Below, in pieces: positions 24,001-39,300 of a stretch of 64,000 bases of DNA. The notes under the pieces were generated by a model that was not told the origin of the DNA, did not search any database, and saw nothing but the letters and a program-made list of their open reading frames with translations. This DNA is from Mantis religiosa (lineage: Eukaryota; Arthropoda; Insecta; Mantodea; Mantidae). Position numbers and translations under genes: made by a program. The stretch covers positions 147,001 to 211,000 of the forward strand of contig JAUKNK010000155.1 of the NCBI GenBank assembly GCA_030765055.1, given 5' to 3'. The first letter of the stretch is position 1, and each line of letters opens with the position of its first letter.

Positions 24001-27000
24001 GTGCAGCGCTCAGATACAACATGACATGCAGGACGTGTCATAAGCATGGTGCAGCGCTCAGATACAGCATAACAGTCAGGACGTGTCACAAGCATGGTGC
24101 AGCGCTCAGATACAGCATAACATGCAGGACGTTTCACAAGCATGGTGCAGCGCTGAGATACAACATGACATGCAGAATGTATCACAAGCATGGTGCAGCG
24201 CTCAGATACAGCATAACATGCAGAACGTGTCACAAGCATGGTGCAGCGCTCAGATACAGCATAACATGCAGGATGTATCACAAGCATGGTGCAGCGCTCA
24301 GATACAGCATAACATGCAGGACGTGTCACAAGCATGGTGCAGCGTTCATATACAGCATAACATGTAGGATGTATCACAAGCATGGTGCAGCGATCAGATA
24401 CAACCTAACATGCAGGATGTATCACAAGCATGGTGCATCGCTCAGATACACCATAACATGCAGGATGTAACACAAGCATGGTGCTTCGCTCAGATAGAGC
24501 ATAGCAAGCAGGATGTATCACAAGCATGGTGCAGCGATCAGAAACAGCATAACATGCAGGATGTATTACAAGCATGGTGCAGCGCTCAGATACAACATAA
24601 CATGCAGGACGTGTCACAAGCATGGTGCAGCGCTCAGATACACCACAACATGCAGGACGTGTCACAATCATGGTGCAGCGCTCAGATACAACATGACATG
24701 CAGAATGTATCACAAGCATGGTGCAGCGCTCAGATACAGCATAACATACAGGATGTGTCACAAGCATGGTGCAGCGCTCAGATACAACATAACATGCAGG
24801 ATGTATCACAAACATGGTGCAGCGCTCAGATACAACATGACATGCAGGACGTGTCACAAGCATGGTGCAGCGCTCAGATACAGCATCACATGCAGGACGT
24901 GTCACAAGCATGGTGCAGCGCTCAGATACAGCATAACATGCAGGACGTTTCACAAGCATGGTGCAGCGCTGAGATACAACATGACATGCAGAATGTATCA
25001 CAAGCATGGTGCAGCGCTCAGATACAGCATAACATGCAGGACGTGTCACAAGCATGGTGCAGCGCTCAGTTACAACATGGCATGCAGGACGTGTCACAAG
25101 CATTGTGCAGCGATCAGATACAACATGACATGCAGAATGTATCACAAGCATGGTGCAGCGCTCAGATACAGCATAACATGCAGGATGTATCATAAGCATG
25201 GTGCAGCGCTCAGATACAGCATAACATGCAGGACGTGTCACAAGCATGGTGCACCGCTCAGATACAGCATAACATGCAGGATGTATCACAAGCATGGTGC
25301 AGCGCTCAGATACAGCATAACATGCATGACGTGTCACAAGCATGGTGCAGCGCTCAGATACAGCATAACATGCAGGATGTATCATAAGCGTGGTGCAGCG
25401 CTCAGATACAGCATAACATGCAGGATGTATCATAAGCGTGGTGCAGCGCTCAGATACAGCATAACGTGCAGAATGTATCACAAGCATGGTGCAGCGTTCA
25501 CATACAGCATGACATGCAGAATGTATCAGAAGCATGGTGCAGCGTTCAGATACAGCATGACATGCATAATGTATCACAAGCGTGGTGCAGCGCTCACATA
25601 CAGCATAACATGCAGGAAGTATTACAAGCATGGTGCAGCGTTCAGATACAGCATGACATGCAGAATGTATCACAAGCGTGGTGCAGCGTTCAGATACAAC
25701 ATGACATGCAGAATGTATCACAAGCATGGTGCAGCGTTCAGATACAGCATGACATGCAGAATGTATCAGAAGCATGGTGCATCGCTCAGATACAGCATAA
25801 AATGCAGGAGGTGTCACAAGCATGGTGCAGCGCGCAGATACAACATGACATGCAGAATGTATCACAAGCATGGTGCAGCGCTCAGATACAGCATAACATG
25901 CAGGACGTGTCACAAGCATGGTGCAGCGCTCAGATACAACATGACATGCAGGACGTGTCACAAGCATGGTGCAGCGCTCATATACAGCATAACATGCAGG
26001 ACGTGTCACAAGCATGGTGCAGCGTTCAGATACAACATGACATGCAGAATGTATCACAAGCATGGTGCAGCGCTCAGATACAGCATAACATGCAGGATGT
26101 ATCATAAGCATGGTGCAGCGCTCAGATACAGCATAACATGCAGGACGTGTCACAAGCATTTTGCAGCGCACAGATACAGCATTACATGCAGGACGTGTCA
26201 CAAGCATGGTGCAGCGTTCAGATACAACATGACATGCAGAATGTATCACAAGCATGGTGCAGCGCTCAGATACAGCATAACATGCAGGATGTATCATAAG
26301 CATGGTGCAGCGCTCAGATACACCATAACATGCAGGACGTGTCACAAACATGGTGCAGCGCACAGATACAGCATAACATGCAGGACGTGTCACAAGCATG
26401 GTGCAGCGCTCAGATACAGCATGACATGCAGGACGTGTCACAAGCATGGTGCAGCGATCAGATACAACATAACATGCAGGACGTGTCACAAGCATGGCGC
26501 AGCGCTCACATACAGCATAACATGCAGGATGTATCAGAAGCATGGTGCAGCGATCAGATACAGCATAACATGCAGGACGTGTCACAAGCATGGTGCAGCG
26601 CTGAGATACAGCATAACATGCAGGATGTAGCATAAGCATGGTGCAGCGATCAGATACTACATTACATGCAGGATGTATCATAAGCATGGTGCAGCGCTCA
26701 GATACAACATAACATGCAGGACGTGTCACAAGTATAGTGCAGCGCTCTGATACAGCATAACATGCAGGACGTGTCACAAGCATGGTGCAGCGCTCAGATA
26801 CAGCATAACATGCAGGACGTTTCACAAGCATGGTGCAGCGCTCAGATACAGCATAACATGCAGGATGTATCACAAGCATGGTGCAGCGCTCAGATACAGC
26901 ATAACATGCAGGACGTGTCACAAGCATGGTGCAGCGTTCAGATACAGCATAACATGTAGGATGTATCACAAGCATGGTGCATCGCTCAGATACACCATAA

Positions 27001-30000
27001 CATGCAGGATGTAACACAAGCATGGTGCTTCGCTCAGATACAGCATAGCATGCAGGATGTATCATAAGCATGGTGCAGCGCTCAGATACAGCATAACATG
27101 CAGGACGTGTCACAAGCATTTTGCAGCGCACAGATACAGCATAACATACAGGATGTGTCACAAGCATGGTGCAGCGCTCAGATACAACATAACATGCAGG
27201 ACGTGTCACAAACATGGTGCAGCGCTCACATACAGCATAACCTGCAGGATGTATCAGAAGCATGGTGCAGCGATCAGATACAGCATAACATGCAGGACGT
27301 GTCACAAGCATGGTGCAGCGCTGAGATACAGCATAACATGCAGGATGTATCACAAGCATGGTGTAGCGATCAGATACTACATAACATGCAGGATGTATCA
27401 TAAGCATGGTGCAGCGCTCAGATACAACATAACATGCAGGACGTGTCACAAGTATAGTGCAGCGCTCAGATACAGCATAACATGCAGGACGTGTCACAAG
27501 CATGGTGCAGCGCTCAGATACAGCATAACATGCAGGATGTATCACAAGCATGGTGCAGCGCTCAGATACAGCATAACATGCAGGACGTGTCACAAGCATG
27601 GTGCAGCGTTCATATACAGCATAACATGTAGGATGTATCACAAGCATGGTGCAGCGATCAGATACAACCTAACATGCAGGATGTATCACAAGCATGGTGC
27701 ATCGCTCAGATACACCATAACATGCAGGATGTAACACAAGCATGGTGCTTCGCTCAGATAGAGCATAGCAAGCAGGATGTATCACAAGCATGGTGCAGCG
27801 ATCAGAAACAGCATAACATGCAGGATGTATTACAAGCATGGTGCAGCGCTCAGATACAACATAACATGCAGGACGTGTCACAAGCATGGTGCAGCGCTCA
27901 GATACACCACAACATGCAGGACGTGTCACAATCATGGTGCAGCGCTCAGATACAACATGACATGCAGAATGTATCACAAGCATGGTGCAGCGCTCAGATA
28001 CAGCATAACATACAGGATGTGTCACAAGCATGGTGCAGCGCTCAGATACAACATAACATGCAGGATGTATCACAAACATGGTGCAGCGCTCAGATACAAC
28101 ATGACATGCAGGACGTGTCACAAGCATGGTGCAGCGCTCAGATACAGCATCACATGCAGGACGTGTCACAAGCATGGTGCAGCGCTCAGATACAGCATAA
28201 CATGCAGGACGTTTCACAAGCATGGTGCAGCGCTGAGATACAACATGACATGCAGAATGTATCACAAGCATGGTGCAGCGCTCAGATACAGCATAACATG
28301 CAGGACGTGTCACAAGCATGGTGCAGCGCTCAGTTACAACATGGCATGCAGGACGTGTCACAAGCATTGTGCAGCGATCAGATACAACATGACATGCAGA
28401 ATGTATCACAAGCATGGTGCAGCGCTCAGATACAGCATAACATGCAGGATGTATCATAAGCATGGTGCAGCGCTCAGATACAGCATAACATGCAGGACGT
28501 GTCACAAGCATGGTGCACCGCTCAGATACAGCATAACATGCAGGATGTATCACAAGCATGGTGCAGCGCTCAGATACAGCATAACATGCATGACGTGTCA
28601 CAAGCATGGTGCAGCGCTCAGATACAGCATAACATGCAGGATGTATCATAAGCGTGGTGCAGCGCTCAGATACAGCATAACATGCAGGATGTATCATAAG
28701 CGTGGTGCAGCGCTCAGATACAGCATAACGTGCAGAATGTATCACAAGCATGGTGCAGCGTTCACATACAGCATGACATGCAGAATGTATCAGAAGCATG
28801 GTGCAGCGTTCAGATACAGCATGACATGCATAATGTATCACAAGCGTGGTGCAGCGCTCACATACAGCATAACATGCAGGAAGTATTACAAGCATGGTGC
28901 AGCGTTCAGATACAGCATGACATGCAGAATGTATCACAAGCGTGGTGCAGCGTTCAGATACAACATGACATGCAGAATGTATCACAAGCATGGTGCAGCG
29001 TTCAGATACAGCATGACATGCAGAATGTATCAGAAGCATGGTGCATCGCTCAGATACAGCATAAAATGCAGGAGGTGTCACAAGCATGGTGCAGCGCGCA
29101 GATACAACATGACATGCAGAATGTATCACAAGCATGGTGCAGCGCTCAGATACAGCATAACATGCAGGACGTGTCACAAGCATGGTGCAGCGCTCAGATA
29201 CAACATGACATGCAGGACGTGTCACAAGCATGGTGCAGCGCTCATATACAGCATAACATGCAGGACGTGTCACAAGCATGGTGCAGCGTTCAGATACAAC
29301 ATGACATGCAGAATGTATCACAAGCATGGTGCAGCGCTCAGATACAGCATAACATGCAGGATGTATCATAAGCATGGTGCAGCGCTCAGATACAGCATAA
29401 CATGCAGGACGTGTCACAAGCATTTTGCAGCGCACAGATACAGCATTACATGCAGGACGTGTCACAAGCATGGTGCAGCGTTCAGATACAACATGACATG
29501 CAGAATGTATCACAAGCATGGTGCAGCGCTCAGATACAGCATAACATGCAGGATGTATCATAAGCATGGTGCAGCGCTCAGATACACCATAACATGCAGG
29601 ACGTGTCACAAACATGGTGCAGCGCACAGATACAGCATAACATGCAGGACGTGTCACAAGCATGGTGCAGCGCTCAGATACAGCATGACATGCAGGACGT
29701 GTCACAAGCATGGTGCAGCGATCAGATACAACATAACATGCAGGACGTGTCACAAGCATGGCGCAGCGCTCACATACAGCATAACATGCAGGATGTATCA
29801 GAAGCATGGTGCAGCGATCAGATACAGCATAACATGCAGGACGTGTCACAAGCATGGTGCAGCGCTGAGATACAGCATAACATGCAGGATGTAGCATAAG
29901 CATGGTGCAGCGATCAGATACTACATTACATGCAGGATGTATCATAAGCATGGTGCAGCGCTCAGATACAACATAACATGCAGGACGTGTCACAAGTATA

Positions 30001-33000
30001 GTGCAGCGCTCAGATACAGCATAACATGCAGGACGTGTCACAAGCATGGTGCAGCGCTCAGATACAGCATAACATGCAGGACGTTTCACAAGCATGGTGC
30101 AGCGCTCAGATACAGCATAACATGCAGGATGTATCACAAGCATGGTGCAGCGCTCAGATACAGCATAACATGCAGGACGTGTCACAAGCATGGTGCAGCG
30201 TTCAGATACAGCATAACATGTAGGATGTATCACAAGCATGGTGCATCGCTCAGATACACCATAACATGCAGGATGTAACACAAGCATGGTGCTTCGCTCA
30301 GATACAGCATAGCATGCAGGATGTATCACAAGCATGGTGCAGCGATCAGATACAGCACAACATGCAGGATGTATCACAAGCATGGTGCATCGCTCAGATA
30401 CAGCATAACATACAGGATGTATCATAAGCATGGTGCATCGCTCAGATACAGCATAGCATGCAGGATGTATCACAAGCATGGTGCAGCGATCAGATACAGT
30501 ATAACATGCAGGATGTATCACAAGCATGGTGCATCGCTCAGATACAGCATAGCTTGCAGGATGTATCACAAGCATGGTGCACCGCTCAGATACAGCATAA
30601 CATGCAGGATGTATCATAAGCATGGTGCTGCGTCAATTAAAGCATAACATGCAGGATGTATCACAAGCATGGTGCAGCGTTCAGATACAGCATAACATGC
30701 AGGAGGTATCACAAGCCTGGTGCAGCGATCAGATACAGCATAACATGTAGGACGTGTCACAAGCATGGTGCAGCGCACAGATACAGCATTACATGCAGGA
30801 CGTGTCACAAGCATGGTGCAGCGTTCAGATACAACATGACATGCAGAATGTATCACAAGCATGGTGCAGCGCTCAGATACAGCATAACATGCAGGATGTA
30901 TCATAAGCATGGTGCAGCGCTCAGATACACCATAACATGCAGGACGTGTCACAAACATGGTGCAGCGCACAGATACAGCATAACATGCAGGACGTGTCAC
31001 AAGCATGGTGCAGCGCTGAGATACAGCATAACATGCAGGATGTATCACAAGCATGGTGCAGCGATCAGATACTACATAACATGCAGGATGTATCATAAGC
31101 ATGGTGCAGCGCTCAGATACAACATAACATGCAGGACGTGTCACAAGTATAGTGCAGCGCTCAGATACAGCATAACATGCAGGACGTGTCACAAGCATGG
31201 TGCAGCGCTCAGATACAGCATAACATGCAGGATGTATCACAAGCATGGTGCAGCGCTCAGATACAGCATAACATGCAGGACGTGTCACAAGCATGGTGCA
31301 GCGTTCAGATACAGCATAACATGTAGGATGTATCACAAGCATGGTGCAGCGATCAGATACAACCTAACATGCAGGATGTATCACAAGCATGGTGCATCGC
31401 TCAGATACACCATAACATGCAGGATGTAACACAAGCATGGTGCTTCGCTCAGATAGAGCATAGCAAGCAGGATGTATCACAAGCATGGTGCAGCGATCAG
31501 ATACAGCACAACATGCAGGATGTATCACAAGCATGGTGCATCGCTCAGATACAGCATAACATACAGGATGTATCATAAGCATGGTGCATCGCTCAGATAC
31601 AGCATAGCATGCAGGATGTATCACAAGCATGGTGCAGCGATCAGATACAGCATAAAATGCAGGATGTATCACAAGCATGGTGCATCGCTCATATACAGCA
31701 TAGCATGCAGAATGTATCACAAGCATGGTGCACCGCTCAGATACAGCATAACATGCAGGATGTATCACAAGCATGGTGCTGCGTCACATACAGCATAACA
31801 TGCAGGATGTATCACAAGCATGGTGCAGCGTTCAGATACAGCATAACATGCAGGAGGTATCACAAGCCTGGTGCAGCGATCAGATACAGCATAACATGCA
31901 GGAGGTATCACAAGCATGGTGCACCGCTCAGATACAGCATAACATGCAGGACGTATTACAAGCATGGTGCAGCGATCAGATACAGCATAACATGCAGGAT
32001 GTATTACAAGCATGGTGCACCGCTCAGATACAGCATAACATGCAGGACGTATTACAAGCATGGTGCAGCGATCAGATACAGCATAACATGCAGGAGGTAT
32101 CAAAGCCTGGTGCAGCGATCAGATACAGCATAACATGCAGGAGGTATCACAAGCATGGTGCACCGCTCAGATACAGCATAACATGCAGGACGTATTACAA
32201 GCATGGTGCAGCGATCAGATACAGCATAACATGCAGGATGTATTACAAGCATGGTGCACCGCTCAGATACAGCATAACATGCAGGACGTATTACAAGCAT
32301 GGTGCAGCGATCAGATACAGCATAACATGCAGGACGTATTACAAGCATGGTGCGGCGATCAGATACAGCATAACATGCAGGACGTATTACAAGCATGGTG
32401 CACCGCTCAGATACAGCATAACATGCAGGACGAATTACACGCATGGTGCAGCGATGAGAAACAGCATAACATGCAGGATGTATTACAAGCATGGTGCACC
32501 GCTCAGATACAGCATAACATGCAGGATGTATTACAAGCATGGTGCAGCGATCAGATACAGCATAACATGCAAGATGTATCACAAGCATGGTGCAGCGCTC
32601 AGATACAGCATAACATGCAGAATGTATCACAAGCATGGTGCAGCGATCAGATACAGCATAACATGCAGGATGGATCATAAGCGTGGTGCAGCGCTCAGAT
32701 ACAGCATAACGTGCAGAATGTATCAGATGCATGGTGCAGCGTTCACATACAGCATGACATGCAGAATGTATCAGAAGCATGGTGCAGCGTTCAGATACAG
32801 CATGACATGCAGAATGTGTCACAAGCATGGTGCAGCTCTCAGATACAGCATAACATGCAGGACGTGTCACAAGCATGGTGCAGCGCTCAGATACAACATG
32901 ACATGCAGAATGTATCACAAGCATGGTGCAGCGCTCAGATACAACATAACATGCAGGATGTATCACAAACATGGTGCAGCGCTCAGATACAACATGACAT

Positions 33001-33200
33001 GCAGGACGTGTCATAAGCATGGTGCAGCGCTCAGATACAGCATAACAGTCAGGACGTGTCACAAGCATGGTGCAGCGCTCAGATACAGCATAACATGCAG
33101 GACGTTTCACAAGCATGGTGCAGCGCTGAGATACAACATGACATGCAGAATGTATCACAAGCATGGTGCAGCGCTCAGATACAGCATAACATGCAGAACG
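15065..33200 (+). repeat. Tandem duplication of a block of about 9.2 kb
   Basis: About 15,065-24,230 is repeated at about 24,230-33,200. The shift is 9,165 in the first part (15245 to 24410). It becomes 9,309 after three extra units near 27,250-27,400 (18365 to 27674; markers 21317 to 30626 and 22468 to 31777), then 8,973 after loss of seven units near 32,960. Rare features copied include the one-base deletion at 22,793/32,102 and an agt-for-atg change near 24,068/33,041. Confidence 0.82.
22640..23230 (+). repeat. Cluster of gacgtattac units alternating as 96-bp dimers
   Basis: Units with c to t at unit position 8 (gtattac) dominate here. They tend to alternate between gcaccgctcag and gcagcgatcag at unit positions 20-30, giving a local 96-bp dimer. 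The same cluster occurs after other marker units, at about 5,560-5,900, 7,860-8,220, 11,790-12,150, 31,950-32,540, 52,700-53,090 and 55,640-56,000. It is therefore a recurring segment of the higher-order repeat. Confidence 0.7.
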
Positions 33201-33369
33201 TGTCACAAGCATGGTGCAGCGCTCAGTTACAACATGCCATGCAGGACGTGTCACAAGCATGGTGCAGCGCTCAGATACAGCATAACATTCAGGACGTGTC
33301 ACAAGCATGGTGCAGCGATCAGATACAACATGACATGCAGAATGTATCACAAGCATGGTGCAGCGCTCA

Positions 33370-36300
33370 GATACAGCATAACATGCAGGATGTATCATAA
33401 GCATGGTGCAGCGCTCAGATACAGCATAACATGCAGGACGTGTCACAAGCATGGTGCAGCGCTCAGATACAGCATAACATGCAGGACGTGTCACAAGCAT
33501 GGTGCAGCGCTCAGATACAGCATAACATGCATGACGTGTCAAAAGCATGGTGCAGCGCTCAGATACAGCATAACATGCAGGACGTGTCACAAGCATGGTG
33601 CAGCGCTCAGATACAGCATAACATGCAGGACGTGTCACAAGCATGCTGCAGCGCTCAGATACAGCATAACATGCAGGACGTGTCACAAGCATGGTGCAGC
33701 GCTCAGATACAGCATAACATGCATGACGTGTAACAAGCATGGTGCAGCGCTCAGATACAGCATAACATGCAGGATGTATCATAAGCGTGGTGCAGCGCTC
33801 AGATACAGCATAACATGCAGGATGTATCATAAGCGTGGTGCAGCACTCAGATACAGCATAACGTGCAGAATGGGTCACAAGCATGGTGCAGCGTTCACAT
33901 ACACCATGACATGCAGAATGTATCAGAAGCATGGTGCAGCGTTCAGATACAGCATGACATGCAGAATGCATCACAAGCGTGGTGCAGCGCTCACATACAG
34001 CATAACATGCAGGATGTATTACAAGCATGAAGCAGCGTTCAGATACAGCATGACATGCAGAATGTATCACAAGCATGGTGCAGCGTTCAGATACAGCATG
34101 ACATGCAGAATGTATCAGAAGCAAGGTGCAGCGCTCAGATACAGCATAACATGCAGGAGGTGTCACAAGCATGGTGCAGCGCGCAGATACAACATGACAT
34201 GCAGAATGTATCACAAGCATGGTGCAGCGCTCAGATACAGCATAACATGCAGGACGTGTCACAAGCATGGTGCAGCGTCCAGATACAGCATAACATGCAG
34301 GATGTATCATAAGCGTGGTGCAGCGCTCAGATACAGCATAACATGCAGGATGTATCATAAGCGTGGTGCAGCGTTCAGATACAACATGACATGCAGAATG
34401 TATCACAAGCATGGTGCAGCGCTCAGATACAGCATAACATGCAGGATGTATCATAAGCATGGTGCAGCGCTCAGATACAGCATAACATGCAGGACGTGTC
34501 ACCAGCATGGTGCAGCGCACAGATACAGCATAACATGCAGGACGTGTCACAAGCATGGTGCAGCGTTCAGATACAACATGACATGCAGCATGTATCACAA
34601 GCATGGTGCAGCGCTCAGATACAACATGACATGCAGAATGTATCACAAGCATGGTGCAGCGCTCAGATACAGCATAACATGCAGGACGTGTCACAAGCAT
34701 GGTGCAGCGCTCAGATACAGCATAACATGCAGGACGTGTCACAAGCATGGTGCAGCGCTCAGATACAACATGACATGCAGGACGTGTCACTAGCATGGTG
34801 CAGCGCTCAGATACAGCATAACATGCAGGACGTGTCACAAGCATGGTGCAGCGATCAGATACAACATGACATGCAGAATGTATCACAAGCATGGTGCAGC
34901 GCTCAGATACAGCATAACATGCAGGATGTATCATAAGCATGGTGCAGCGCTCAGATACAGCATAACATGCAGGACGTGTCACAAGCATGGTGCAGCGCAC
35001 AGATACAGCATAACATGCAGGACGTGTCACATGCATGGTGCAGCGCGCAGATACAACATGACATGCAGAATGTATCACAAGCATGGTGCAGTGCTCAGAT
35101 ACAGCATGACATGCAGGACGTGTCACAAGCATGGTGCAGCGCTCAGATACAACATGACATGCAGGACGTGTCACAAGCATGGTGCAGCGCTCAGATACAG
35201 CATAACATGCAGGACGTGTCACAAGCATGGTGCAGCGCTCAGATACAACATGACATGCAGAATGTATCACAAGCATGGTGCAGCGCTCAGATACAGCATA
35301 ACATGCAGGACGTGTCACAAGCATGGTGCAGCGCTCAGATACAGCATAACATGCAGGACGTATTACACGCATGGTGCAGCGATCAGAAAAAGCATAACAT
35401 GCAGGATGTATCACAAGCATGGTGCACCGCTCAGATACAGCATAACATGCAGGACGGGTCACAAGCATGGTGCAGCGCTCAGATACAGCACAACATGCAG
35501 GACGTGTCAGAAGCATGGTGCAGCGCTCAGATACAACATGACATGCAGAATGTATTACAAGCATGGTGCAGCGCTCAGATACAGCATAACATACAGGATG
35601 TGTCAAAAGCGTGGTGCAGCGCTCAGATACAACATAACATGCAGGATGTATCACAAACATGGTGCAGCACTCAGATACAACATGACATGCAGGACGTGTC
35701 ACAAGCGTGGTGCAGCGCTCAGATACAGCATAACGTGCAGAATGTGTCACAAGCATGGTGCAGCGTTCACATACACCATGACATGCAGAATGTATCAGAA
35801 GCATGGTGCAGCGTTCAGATACAGCATGACATGCAGAATGTATCACAAGCGTGGTGCAGCGCTCACATACAGCATAACATGCAGGATGTATTACAAGCAT
35901 GAAGCAGCGTTCAGATACAGCATGACATGCAGAATGTATCACAAGCATGGTGCAGCGTTCAGATACAGCATGACATGCAGAATGTATCAGAAGCATGGTG
36001 CAGCGCTCAGATACAGCATAACATGCAGGAGGTGTCACAAGCATGGTGCAGCGTGCAGATACAACATGACATGCAGAATGTATCACAAGCATGGTGCAGC
36101 GCTCAGATACAGCATAACATGCAGGACGTGTCACAAGCATGGTGCAGCGCTCAGATACAACATGCCATGCAGGACGTGTCACAAGCATGGTGCAGCGCTC
36201 AGATACAGCATAACATGCGGGACGTGTCACAAGCATGGTGCAGCGTTCAGATACAACATGACATGCAGAATGTATCACAAGCATGGTGCAGCGCTCAGAT

Positions 36301-39300
36301 ACACCATAACATGCAGGATGTAACACAAGCATGGTGCTTCGCTCAGATACAGCATAGCATGCAGGATGTATCAAAAGCATGGTGCAGCGATCAGATACAG
36401 CACAACATGCAGGATGTATCACAAGCATGGTGCATCGCTCAGATACAGCATAACATACAGGATGTATCATAAGCATGGTGCATCGCTCAGATACAGCATA
36501 GCATGCAGGATGTATCACAAGCATGGTGCAGCGATCAGATACAGCATAACATGCAGGATGTATCACAAGCATGGTGCATCGCTCAGATACAGCATAGCAT
36601 GCAGAATGTATCACAAGCATGGTGCACCGCTCAGATACAGCATAACATGCAGGATGTATCACATACATGGTGCTGCGTCACATACAGCATAACATGCAGG
36701 ATGTATCACAAGCATGGTGCAGCGTTCAGATACAGCATAACATGCAGGAGGTATCACAAGCCTGGTGCAGCGATCAGATACAGCATAACATGCAGCATGT
36801 ATCACAAGCATGGTGCAGCGCTCAGATACAGCATAACATGCAGGATGTATCATAAGCATGGTGCAGCGCTCAGATACAGCATAACATGCAGGACGTGTCA
36901 CAAGCATGGTGCAGCGCTCAGATACAGCATAACATGCAGGACGTGTCACAAGCATGGTGCAGCGCTCAGATACAGCATAACATGCATGACGTGTCAAAAG
37001 CATGGTGCAGCGCTCAGATACAGCATAACATGCAGGACGTGTCACAAGCATGGTGCAGCGCTCAGATACAGCATAACATGCAGGACGTGTCACAAGCATG
37101 CTGCAGCGCTCAGATACAGCATAACATGCAGGACGTGTCACAAGCATGGTGCAGCGCTCAGATACAGCATAACATGCATGACGTGTAACAAGCATGGTGC
37201 AGCGCTCAGATACAGCATAACATGCAGGATGTATCATAAGCGTGGTGCAGCGCTCAGATACAGCATAACATGCAGGATGTATCATAAGCGTGGTGCAGCA
37301 CTCAGATACAGCATAACGTGCAGAATGTGTCACAAGCATGGTGCAGCGTTCACATACACCATGACATGCAGAATGTATCAGAAGCATGGTGCAGCGTTCA
37401 GATACAGCATGACATGCAGAATGCATCACAAGCGTGGTGCAGCGCTCACATACAGCATAACATGCAGGATGTATTACAAGCATGAAGCAGCGTTCAGATA
37501 CAGCATGACATGCAGAATGTATCACAAGCATGGTGCAGCGGTCAGATACAGCATGACATGCAGAATGTATCAGAAGCATGGTGCAGCGCTCAGATACAGC
37601 ATAACATGCAGGAGGTGTCACAAGCATGGTGCAGCGCGCAGATACAACATGACATGCAGAATGTATCACAAGCATGGTGCAGCGCTCAGATACAGCATAA
37701 CATGCAGGACGTGTCACAAGCATGGTGCAGCGTCCAGATACAGCATAACATGCAGGATGTATCATAAGCGTGGTGCAGCGCTCAGATACAGCATAACATG
37801 CAGGATGTATCATAAGCGTGGTGCAGCGTTCAGATACAACATGACATGCAGAATGTATCACAAGCATGGTGCAGCGCTCAGATACAGCATAACATGCAGG
37901 ATGTATCATAAGCATGGTGCAGCGCTCAGATACAGCATAACATGCAGGACGTGTCACCAGCATGGTGCAGCGCACAGATACAGCATAACATGCAGGACGT
38001 GTCACAAGCATGGTGCAGCGTTCAGATACAACATGACATGCAGCATGTATCACAAGCATGGTGCAGCGCTCAGATACAACATGACATGCAGAATGTATCA
38101 CAAGCATGGTGCAGCGCTCAGATACAGCATAACATGCAGGACGTGTCACAAGCATGGTGCAGCGCTCAGATACAGCATAACATGCAGGACGTGTCACAAG
38201 CATGGTGCAGCGCTCAGATACAACATGACATGCAGGACGTGTCACTAGCATGGTGCAGCGCTCAGATACAGCATAACATGCAGGACGTGTCACAAGCATG
38301 GTGCAGCGATCAGATACAACATGACATGCAGAATGTATCACAAGCATGGTGCAGCGCTCAGATACAGCATAACATGCAGGATGTATCATAAGCATGGTGC
38401 AGCGCTCAGATACAGCATAACATGCAGGACGTCACAAGCATGGTGCAGCGCACAGATACAGCATAACATGCAGGACGTGTCACATGCATGGTGCAGCGCG
38501 CAGATACAACATGACATGCAGAATGTATCACAAGCATGGTGCAGTGCTCAGATACAGCATGACATGCAGGACGTGTCACAAGCATGGTGCAGCGCTCAGA
38601 TACAACATGACATGCAGGACGTGTCACAAGCATGGTGCAGCGCTCAGATACAGCATAACATGCAGGACGTGTCACAAGCATGGTGCAGCGCTCAGATACA
38701 ACATGACATGCAGAATGTATCACAAGCATGGTGCAGCGCTCAGATACAGCATAACATGCAGGACGTGTCACAAGCATGGTGCAGCGCTCAGATACAGCAT
38801 AACATGCAGGACGTATTACACGCATGGTGCAGCGATCAGAAAAAGCATAACATGCAGGATGTATCACAAGCATGGTGCACCGCTCAGATACAGCATAACA
38901 TGCAGGACGGGTCACAAGCATGGTGCAGCGCTCAGATACAGCACAACATGCAGGACGTGTCAGAAGCATGGTGCAGCGCTCAGATACAACATGACATGCA
39001 GAATGTATTACAAGCATGGTGCAGCGCTCAGATACAGCATAACATACAGGATGTGTCAAAAGCGTGGTGCAGCGCTCAGATACAACATAACATGCAGGAT
39101 GTATCAAAAACATGGTGCAGCACTCAGATACAACATGACATGCAGGACGTGTCACAAGCGTGGTGCAGCGCTCAGATACAGCATAACGTGCAGAATGTGT
39201 CACAAGCATGGTGCAGCGTTCACATACACCATGACATGCAGAATGTATCAGAAGCATGGTGCAGCGTTCAGATACAGCATGACATGCAGAATGTATCACA

